Under the pieces are notes generated by a model. It was not told where the DNA came from. It did no database searches and worked only from the letters and a program-made list of their open reading frames with translations. A stretch of 64,000 bases of DNA from Cynocephalus volans. Its lineage: Eukaryota > Chordata > Mammalia > Dermoptera > Cynocephalidae. Position numbers and translations under genes: made by a program. The DNA lies in NCBI RefSeq assembly GCF_027409185.1, contig NC_084472.1:45185427-45249426 (forward strand), in the 5' to 3' direction. Shown piece by piece: positions 55,681 to 64,000 of the stretch. Position 1 is the stretch's first letter. Every line of letters begins with the position of its first letter.

Positions 55681-58150
55681 CTATATAAGAATAAAGGTCT
55701 TATATAGGAATAAATATCATCTTGTATTTATTTATGTATCAAACGTTTCCTTTACTAAACAGGTCAGTAAAGAAGAAATGATGTGACAGAGTTATGAGTA
55801 GCCACAAATCCTGCTACCCTGACAGCACATATTAAATGATGTGACAATAAATAGAAAATGGGAACAATGTGAAGAGCAGTTTATCAGTCAAATTGCAGAT
55901 GAGAGACTATACCATTAATGGCTTTAAGATTTCAGACAGCAGAAGGAATCATATATGGGATTTTACAGTCAGTTATAGATCATACTTGATGTCAAACAGC
56001 AAGGCAGACTAAGTGCTCTCCTTGCTGGGATACAAACCACATGCATTCACGGACAGAAGTGATTGTGGCTACACTGAATTTTCAGGCCCATTTGGATAAA
56101 CGGCAAGAAAGAGCAGCAGCATTTCTGCATGGGTACAGCAAAATGAGAAGCTATGAGGCACTTTAGGGAAAGATATCTGAAATAAGGAGGTGATTACAAC
56201 AGTAGACAGAGAATTTAAACCATATCTCAAGAAAGGCAAATACACCTAATAAGACTTTTGAAATAAACTTTAGCTCCCAGATTTCTGATGACCACCAATG
56301 TCAACTTAATACTGCTTGTAATTTTTAAGAAAATTCGATATTCTTTTCCAAAAGGTACAAAATCTGTCTAGAGAAGATTATCTACTTCTCTATTTGTTTC
56401 TTAGAGAATGACACTGACATAAATGTCTACAAAGCAAAATACATGATATGTTCTGTTGAATGCAAGTAGTCAAACATTCTGCAACAAGTTTCACAAATAT
56501 ACCTAAGGTAAAATGGGAAATCAGTCTTTACAAGAAAAGCATAATGAAATCTAAATATAATGTTAATTTACTTTGTTGCCCAGTTAAAATGCTCTTTGAA
56601 CAACAGTCTGATCAGGATTGTCCAGGTCATGTTTTTGAATTTAAAGTGCCAGTTCCGAGTGGCCACTGATTTAATACAGACTATAATTCCAGATTCTCTT
56701 TGTATGTTAAAGGCATGAAAATGGGATGGGTAGTCAATAGTAAAGCATTAGTTATCCAGCATGGTCAGGTGATGAAGTATCCTACGGTGGTGAAATATAG
56801 ACAGAATGAAAAGCTATGGCGTTAAGACACACTTCCCTGTCTTCATGAACAACACAGCAGACCTGCCTCAATATGGTCATGTTAACTTAGAATCATTGTG
56901 GTCAGTTGTAACAACATTACACCAGGCCATAACCTCATTTTTAAAAAACTCTTCCCAGACCACTCAGTTATTTACTGGGACTCAAAAAGATTTAGTATTC
57001 TTGTTAGGAAAGGAGATCTTATTTCTAGTCCTGGCCCCTGCTCCTAATAACTACACTACTTTGGGTACCTCTTTGAGCTTCAAGCTTCTCAACAAAAGTA
57101 CTCTGAATTGGTTTTTAACCTTTTTCCTTTCAAGTATTGGAATTCTTTCTACAAATGAAGCCCAATAGAAGATAGAGCCAGAGCTACTCCAGCTGAAGAG
57201 GCTCAAAGCTCCACCTACCAACTTACACCACTGCCACCCCTAAGGAATTCCAGCACAATCTTTCTATGATTGTGTACTTCCTCAGAGCCATTACCGTTCT
57301 CTTCAAGTCCTGACTTACCCCATTTTTCTGGTCTTCAGCTATTTTGCAGGGCTAAGGATTACCATATATATGCTAGATAACTGTAGAACTGAGGAACCAC
57401 CATTCTCATAAATTGGATTAAAAAATCAGTTCCAATTAGATACTCAGTAACCAATTCAGTATGCTTATTCATGTAGTTACCTTGTTTAATCCCATACTAC
57501 AAGTGTCAGACAAGCTTCTAGGTGAAGGAGGCAACTGACAGTGTGGGACACTTGGCATGTATAGCTCTGTTCAATTCCTAAGGAAAAAAGAATCCTTCTA
57601 CAATGGCATTCATTGTACTTTAGGATAAACACCCAGGCCTAGGAATAGAAGGAAGGAAAACTACATTTTCTTTGCTTACTGGTTATGCTTGTCTATCACA
57701 ACCTATTAAATGAAGTTAAACTAAAAAGAGAACTATAAAATACCTACTTATCTGTATCAGATAAATTTGGTTGATCATCAAAAGTCCACGGGAAAAAAAA
57801 TTCTATTCTTAGGCTCTACGCTGGACCTACTGAAACAAAACCTTGGGGGAGCAGGGTTATGGGTGGATTCTCATGATCATCTGGGGTTGGGAAGCACTGC
57901 TCTAGATACCAAAATGATAAATGCCACACTAATATATAGATGTTTAATTTTTGTTTTTTTACATTAAAGGGAGTTTATTATATTGTGATGGACTTTAAAT
58001 TTCACTGATTACCCTGGAATGTTAATCCCAACATGAAAATAACATTTCAAAACAGATACAATGTTTCCGTTAACACATGTAAAACAATTAAGAATGAAAT
58101 GCTCCTATTTTTGTTGTTGTTGTCATTGATTTTAGTAATGTAACTTAATA
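55681..58150. other. ACAA2 intron 7 (inferred), nothing recognised
   Basis: I searched on the minus strand for the thiolase residues that precede exon 8 and found none. A 120-codon plus-strand frame (56806-57168) has no motif and is not called. The rest is AT-rich intron sequence. Confidence 0.5.
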
Positions 58151-58408
58151 ATGGCCGTCATGTTTCAGTTTATTCTTTATTTATTTATTTAATTTTAAAT
58201 ATTTTATTTTATTTTGTCGATATACAATGTGGTTGATTATTGTGGCCAATTACTGAAACCTCCCTCCTTCCTCCCTCTCCACAGTCCCTCCCAACAATGT
58301 CCTTTCTGTATGCTTGTCGTATCAATTTCAAGGAATTGCAACTGTTATGTCTTCTTCCCCCCCCACCCCGGATTTTTTTTGTGTGTGTGTTTGTGTATTT
58401 ATTTATTT

Positions 58409-61400
58409 TTAGCTCCCAAAAATAAGTGAGAACATGTGATATTTCTCTTTCTGTGCCTGACTTGTTTCACTTAATATAATTCTCTCTAGGTCCATCCATG
58501 TCATTGCAAATGGCAGTATTTCATTCTTTTTTATAGCTGAGTAGTATTCCATTGTGTAGATATACCACATTTTCCATATCCACTCATCTGATGATGGACA
58601 TTTGGGCTGGTTCCAACTCTTAGCTATTGTAAAGAGTGCTGCAATGAACATTGGGGAACAGGTATACCTTCGACTTAATGACTTCCATTCCTCTGGGTAT
58701 ATTGCCAGCAGTGGGATAGCTGGGTCATATGCTAGATCTATCTGCAATTGCTTGAAGAACCTCCATACCATTTTCCATAGAGGCTGCACCATTTTGCAGT
58801 CCCACAAACAATGTACGAGAGTTCCTTTTCCTCCGCAACCTCGCCAGCATTTATCATTCAGAGTCTTTTGGATTTTAGCCATCCTGACTGGGGTGAGATG
58901 GTATCTCAGTGTGGTTTTGATTTGCATTTCCTGAATGCTGAGTGATGTTGAGCATTTTTTCATATGTCTGTTGGCCATTTGTATATTTTCCTTAGAGAAA
59001 TGCCTATTTAGCTATTTGCCCATTTTTTAATTGGATGGCTTGTTTTTTTCTTGTACAGTTGTTTTAGTTCCTTGTATATTCTGGATATTAATCCTTTGTC
59101 AGATGTACATTTTGCAAACATTTTCTCCCACTCTGTTGGTTGTCTTTTAACTCTGTTAATTGTTTCTTTTGCTGTGCAGAAGCTTTTTAGTTTGATATAA
59201 TCCCATTCGTTCATTTTTCCTTTGGTTGCCCATGCTTTTGGGGTCATATTCATGAAGTCTTTGCCCAGTCCTACTTCCTGAAGTGTTTCTCCTATGTTTT
59301 CTTTAAGAAGTTTTACTGTTTCAGGGTATATATTTAATTCTTTGATCCATTTTGAGTTGACTTTGGTATATGGTGAGAGGTATGGGTCTAGTTTTGTTCT
59401 CCTGCATATAGATATCCAGTTATCCCAGCACCATTTGCTGAAGAGGCAGTCTCTTTCCCAGTGTACAGGCTTGGTGCCTTTGTCAAAGATCAGATGGCTG
59501 TAGGTGTATAGGTTGATTTCTGGATTCTCTATTCTATTCCATTGATCAGTGTGTCTGTTTTTATGCCAGTACCATGCTGTTTTAGTTATCATAGCTTTGT
59601 AGTATAGCTTAAAGTCAGGTAGTGTTATGCCTCCAGTTTTATTTTTTTTGCTCAGTGTTGCTTTGGCTATGTGTGGTCTTTTGTAATTCCATATAAATGT
59701 CTGGATAGTTCTTTCCATTTCTGAGAAAAATGCCATTGGAATTTTGATGGGGATTGCATTGAATTTGTATATCACTTTGGGTAGTATGGACATTTTCACT
59801 ATGTTGATTCTTCCAATCCAAGAGCATGGGATATCTTTCCATCTTCTTGTATCCTCTCTAATTTCTCTCAGCAGTGGTTTGTAGTTCTCATTATAGAGAT
59901 TTTTCACATCCTTGGTTAACTCAAATAATAAATATTTTATTTTTTTGGTGGCTATTGTAAATGGGCAAGCTTTCTTGATTTCTCTTTCTGTTTGCTATTG
60001 GAGAAAAGAAATGCTACTGATTTTTGTGTGTTGATTTTGCATCCTGCTACTTTGCTGAAATCATTTATCAACTCCAAGAGTTTTTTTGTAGAGGCTTTAG
60101 GCTGTTCGATATATAGGATCATGTCATCTGCAAACAGGGACAGTTTGACTTCATCTTTTCCAATCTGGAAAGATTTATTTCCTTCTCTTCTCTGATTGCT
60201 CTGGCTAGTACTTCCAACACTATGTTGAATAAGAGTGGTGAGAGTGGGCATCCTTGTCTAGTTCCCGTTCTTAAAGGAAAAGCTTTCAGCTTTTCCCCAT
60301 TCAGGATGATATTGGTAGTGGGTTTATCATATATGGCTTTAATTATGTTGAGATACTTTCCATCTATACCTAACTTATAGAGGGTCTTTGTCATGAATGA
60401 ATGTTGAATTTTATCAAATACTTTTTCAGCCTGTATAGAGATGATCATATGGTCCTTGTGTTTGATTTTATTAATATGGTGTATCACATTTATTGATTTG
60501 CGTATGTTGAACCAACCTTGCATCCTTGGGATGAATCCCACTTGATCATGGTGAATAATTTTACATATGTGTTGCTGTATTCTGTTCGCTAGTATTTTAG
60601 TGAGGATTTTTGCATCTATATTCATCAAGGATATTGGCCTGTAGTTTTCTTTTTTGGTTGTATCTTTACCTGGTTTTGGTATCAGGATGATGTTTGCTTC
60701 ATAGAATGAGTTTGGGAGATTTGCGTCTGTTTCGATCTTTTGGAATAGTTTGTAAAGAATTGGTGTCAATTCCTGTTTGAATGTTTGGTAAAATTCTGCT
60801 GTGAATCCATGTGGTCCTGGGCTTTACTTTGTTGGGAGCCTTCTGATAACAGCTTCAATCTCCTTTATTGTTATTGGTCTGTTCAGATTTTCTACATCTT
60901 CATGGCTCAGTTTTGGGAGCTTGTGTGTGTCCAGAAATTTATCCATTTCCTCCAATTTTCAAATTTGTTGGTGTATAGTTGTTTATAGTAGTCTCGAATG
61001 ATTCCTTGTATTTCAGATGAATTGGTTGTAATATCACCTTTTTCATTTCTAATTTGGATCTTCTCTCTTCTTTTTTTAGTTAGCCATGGTAACAGTTTGT
61101 CAATTTTATTTATCTTTTCAAAACACCAACTTTTTGATTCATTGATCTTTTGTATTGTTTTTTGGGTTTCAATTTCATTAAGTTCTGCTCTGATCTTAAT
61201 GATTTCTTTCCATCTGCTAACTTTAGGTTTGGATTGTTCTTGTTTTTCTAGTTCTTTAAGGTGAAGTGTTAGGTTGTTCACTTGCCATCTTTCCATTCTT
61301 CTGAAGTGAGCAATTAATGTGATAAATTTCCCCCTTATTATTGCTTTTGCAGTATCCCACAGGTTTTGGTATGATGTATCATTGTTTTCATTAGTTTCAA

Positions 61401-62221
61401 TAAATTTTTTGATTTTCTGCTTGATTTCTTCTTGGACCCATATGTCATTAAGTAGAAGGCTGTTTAATTTCCATGTATTTGTATAGTTTCCAGAATTTCA
61501 TTTGTTATAGATTTCTAATTTTAATCCATTGTGGTCTGAAAGAATACATGAGATAATTCCATTTTTTAAAAAATTTGTTGAGACTTGATTTGTGACCTAA
61601 TATGTGATCTATCCTGGAGAATGATCCATATGCTGATGAGAAGAATGAATATTCTGAGGTTGTTGGATGGAATGTTCTGTAGATATCTGCCAAGTCTAAC
61701 TGGTCTAGAGTATTGTTTAGATCTTGTGTTTCTCTGCTGATTCTTTGCTTAGATGATCTGTCCAGTATTGACAGTGGAGTGTTCAGGTCCCCTGCTATTA
61801 TGGTATTAGTGTCTATTTCCTTCTTTAGGTCTAATAGAGTTTGTTTTATAAATCTGGCTGCTCCAATATTGGGTGCGTATATATTTATGATTGTTATGTC
61901 TTCTTGATGGGTCAGTCCTTTTATCATTATGTAGTGTCCATCATTGTCTCTTTTTATGGTTTTTGGTTTAAAGTCTATTTTATCAGATATAAGAATAGCT
62001 ACTCCAGCTTGTTTTTCTTTTCTGTTTGCATAGTAAACCTTTTTCCATCCTTTCACTCTTAGTCTGTGTGAGTCTTTATGGGTGAGGTGGGTCTCTTGAA
62101 TGTAGCATATATTTGGGTCCTCCTTTTTAATCCAGTCAGCCAGTCTGTGTCTTTTGATTGGGTAATTTAAGCCCTTTACATTAAGAGTTGTTATTGAAAA
62201 GTGTTTATTTATTCCTAGCAT
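58409..62221 (-). pseudogene. L1 ORF2 (endonuclease-reverse transcriptase), frameshifted
   Basis: ORF2p nicks target DNA and reverse-transcribes L1 RNA. The frame starts at ATG 62221. The endonuclease is at 61505-62221 (ETHL, AGDLNTPLS and SRIDHIL, the catalytic Glu, Asp/Asn and Asp-His). The linker is at 60907-61296. The reverse transcriptase is at 60119-60769 ([13 protein letters not shown]) continuing in another frame at 59952-60251, which holds the FADD catalytic motif. The thumb/C-domain is at 59008-59907, and the Cys-rich end at 58409-58978 has a CxxxCx7HxxxxC pattern ([18 protein letters not shown]). Successive parts fall in different frames, so at least five breaks are present. Confidence 0.9.
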
Positions 62222-62411
62222 TTTATTGATTGTTGTTTGGTTGTCTTAGGTGTCTTTTGTTCCTTTCTTTCTGATTTACTGTTTGTTTTCTGTTTTTGTT
62301 GGTTCCCTGGGTTATAGACAGTGTTTTTGTTTGTTTGTTTTCTCCTCATGAATGCCATTTTTCTTATACTAGTGGGTTTTGATTTTTCTTGGGTTTTTAT
62401 GGCAGTGGTAG

Positions 62412-63391
62412 TTATTTTTCAGGAAACAAACCCAGTACTCCCTTGAGAATTTCTTGTAAGGGTGGCTGTGTGGTGGTGAACTCCTGCAGTTTTTGTTTGT
62501 CTGAGAAATATACTATTTGCCCTTCATTTCGGAAGGATAGCCTTGCCGGATAGAGTATTCTTGGCTGGCAATCTCTGTCTTTTAGTATTTTGAATATATC
62601 ATCCCATTCCTTTCTAGCTTTTAGGGTTTGTGATGAAAAGTCTGATGTTAGTCTGATTGGGGCTCCCTTATAGGTGATTTGATGCTTCTCTCTTGCAGTT
62701 TTTGAGATTCTCTCTTTTCCTTTGAGTTTTGCCAATTTGACTATAACATGCCGTGGAGAAGACCTTTTTGGGTTGAATGCATTTGGGAATCTTTGAGCTT
62801 CCTGATTCTGAAGATCTGTGACTTTTCCTATACCTGGGAAGTTTTCTGCCACTATTTTGTTGAATATGTTTTCAATGCAATCTCCTTTTTCCTCCCCTTC
62901 TGGAATACCCATGACTCGGATATTTGAGTGCTTAAGGTTGTCTGATATCTCTCTCAGATTTTCTTCAATGTCTTTGATTGTTTTTTCTTTCTTTTTTTTG
63001 TCTGCCTGTGTTATTTCAAACAGCCCATCTTCAAGTTCAGGGGTTCTCCAAATTCTGCAAGCCTGCTGGTTAAACTCTCCATTGCGTTTTTTATTTCGCT
63101 GAATGAATTCTTCAGTTCAGCAAGCTCTGCTACATTTTTTTTCAGGGCAATGATTTCCTTGTACATTTCTTCTTTCAGGTCTTGTATACTTTTCCTCATT
63201 TCATTATGTTGTGTAGCTGAGTTTTCTTGTATCTCATTCAGTTTCCTTAGAATTATCACTTAAAATTCCTTGTCAGACATTTCAAGGGCTTCTTGTTCTA
63301 TAGGATCTAGAGCTTGAGAGTTATTATCCTTTGGTGGTGTACTTTCTTGATTTTTCCTCTTTCTGGTATCTTTTCTTTGATGTTTATTCAT
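62412..63391 (-). pseudogene. L1 ORF1 (RNA-binding chaperone), disrupted
   Basis: ORF1p coats L1 RNA as a trimer. A start ATG lies at 63389-63391, followed by a basic N terminus (NKHQRKDTRKRK). An in-frame TAA at 63260-63262 stops it. Downstream in the same frame is a coiled-coil segment (63011-63259: NEIQENSATQHNEMRKSIQDL, ELKNSFSEIKNAMESL). A shift near 63040 moves the reading to another frame, in which 62412-62912 encodes the RNA-recognition and C-terminal domains (SSPRHVIVKLA, RILYPARLSFRNEG). At least one nonsense mutation and one frameshift are therefore present. Confidence 0.85.
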
Positions 63392-63612
63392 TGCGGCAGG
63401 TGGTTTCACAGTCCACAGGTTTGACGCTATTGTCTGACTAAGAAGTTGCTGGGGTTGCCAGTTTGCTATGGCTACCTCAGTGTCTGCTCAGTTGGCCACT
63501 AGTGCCTTGCAGGTGTGTAGTTGCCTCAAGTCTTGGGCCTCTCCGGGGAGCCACCTCTCTAGTCAGCACGGACTCGGCTAGGCTGCTGGGTCACGGGGCA
63601 GTACCGCAGCGT

Positions 63613-64000
63613 GTGTGGTCTCTGCCGAGCTTCCACCTCCCCTGCTGGACGTCTCCCTGTTCCGCTCATACTGGGCTGGGCTGCTGAGATGCGCGGAGGC
63701 ACTGCAGAGTGTGTGGTCTCTGCGGAGCTTCCACTTCCCCTGCTGGACGTCTCCCTGCTCCGTGCGTGCTGGGCCGGGCTTGGGATGGAGCCAGGTGGCG
63801 GTGGTGAAGCCTACATGCTGGATCATGCAGTTGCAGCCCCACAGGACTGTGGTCTCTATGGAGCTTCCACCTCCACTGTTGGACGTCTCTCTGCTCTGTA
63901 CGCACTGGGATTACGTGGCGGTGGTGTGGTCTCTGCGAAGCTTCCGCCTCCTCGGCTGGACGTCTCCCTGCTCTGCACGCACTGGGCCGGGCTGCTGGAT
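63613..64000 (-). promoter_or_regulatory. L1 5' UTR built from tandem monomers
   Basis: At least four copies of a unit of about 75 bp share GTGTGGTCTCTGC, GAGCTTCCACCTCC and GCTGGACGTCTCCCTGCTC. They begin at about 63613, 63711, 63847 and 63923. Spacings are uneven (about 98, 136 and 76 bp) because extra sequence follows units 1 and 2. The region is GC-rich with CpGs, as expected for an L1 promoter. The array continues past the window edge. Confidence 0.85.

Larger units (their letters stand above)
50913..64000 (-). other. ACAA2: ACAA2 gene, 3' part (last three exons and introns)
   Basis: Minus-strand gene for mitochondrial 3-ketoacyl-CoA thiolase, which performs the last thiolytic step of fatty-acid beta-oxidation in the matrix. 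Three exons with correct splice sites are seen at 55610-55680, 52643-52797 and 51251-51335 (plus 3' UTR). Their phases match (split Gly, phase 0, split Arg), and they encode the C-terminal 102 residues plus part of one Gly. By comparison with the 397-residue human protein, residues before about 295 lie upstream. No further exon was found between 55681 and 58150, and 58150-64000 is L1, so the remaining exons are presumably beyond the window. The right limit given here is only the window edge. Confidence 0.9.
58150..64000 (-). mobile_element. Long L1 retrotransposon, minus strand, runs off the window
   Basis: A non-LTR retrotransposon with all parts in order on the minus strand: tandem-monomer 5' UTR (63613 to beyond 64000), ORF1 (about 63391-62412), a spacer (62411-62222), ORF2 (62221-58409) and a 3' UTR (58408-58150) ending in an A-rich tail, seen as a T/ATTT-rich run at 58165-58215. 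It is in the same orientation as ACAA2 and probably inside intron 7. It is better preserved than the other L1s here, with frames of 299, 238 and 216 codons, but carries several frameshifts and stops and cannot encode intact proteins. The 5' end and flanking duplication are outside the window. Confidence 0.95.

Noticed and set aside
56806..57168. 120-codon plus-strand frame in the inferred ACAA2 intron
   Set aside because: No recognisable family, opposite strand to the gene, and no promoter or splice evidence.
55700..58150. ACAA2 exon 7
   Set aside because: I looked on the minus strand for the residues expected just before exon 8 and for a matching acceptor/donor pair and found none.
58409..62912. 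Possible functional reverse transcriptase gene
   Set aside because: The parts lie in different frames with stops between; this is an inactive L1 copy.
1..64000. Horseshoe bat as source of the genome
   Set aside because: The horseshoe-bat SINE I recall has a different head and a long tRNA-unrelated body, which is not present here.

Overview
The window is nuclear DNA from a placental mammal. The evidence is spliced coding exons of a mitochondrial thiolase, many MIR and L2 fragments, MaLR and other solo LTRs, several ages of L1, and MER5A-type DNA transposon relics. Four SINEs are built only from tRNA-Ile-like units (monomer, dimer and a variant dimer) with no 7SL (Alu/B1) component. This matches what is known of the CYN SINE family of colugos (Dermoptera), so a colugo is my best guess for the species. 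That is an inference from the SINE type; no database comparison was run.

The only protein-coding gene I can support is the 3' end of ACAA2 (mitochondrial 3-ketoacyl-CoA thiolase) on the minus strand. Three exons are present: 55610-55680, 52643-52797 and 51251-51335, followed by a 3' UTR and an AATAAA signal at 50934-50939. They join in frame, carry the thiolase active-site His and the C-terminal active-site Cys, and end in a normal stop. By comparison with the 397-residue human protein they encode about residues 295-397. The upstream exons are not found here and should lie beyond position 64000.

Layout: 1-50900 is intergenic DNA downstream of ACAA2. In human this interval lies between LIPG and ACAA2, so conserved synteny is plausible, but no LIPG exon is seen. 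It holds MIR/L2 relics, a probable 5'-truncated retrocopy (3301-4707), solo LTRs (about 5070, 10000, 15126, 18760, 33310 and 36087), a nested L1/SINE/LTR cluster (18760-27050), an old L1 (29345-31220), a GC-rich repeat-poor block (36500-43600), L2 (43800-44600), and a long ancient repeat plus L1 debris (45090-50885). Between 50900 and 58150 are the ACAA2 exons and introns, with an LTR, a MIR and two DNA-transposon relics. From 58150 to the end is a long L1 on the minus strand, in the same orientation as ACAA2 and apparently in its intron. It has both ORFs (each disrupted) and a tandem-monomer 5' UTR that runs off the window.

Nothing resembling a new multi-gene system was found. The most unusual structures are a perfect 41-bp inverted repeat at 26167-26274, the tandem-monomer L1 promoter region at the right edge, and the variant tRNA-derived SINE at 20710. 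Repeat boundaries without target-site duplications are approximate, and family names for old repeats are from memory of consensus sequences rather than from a search.
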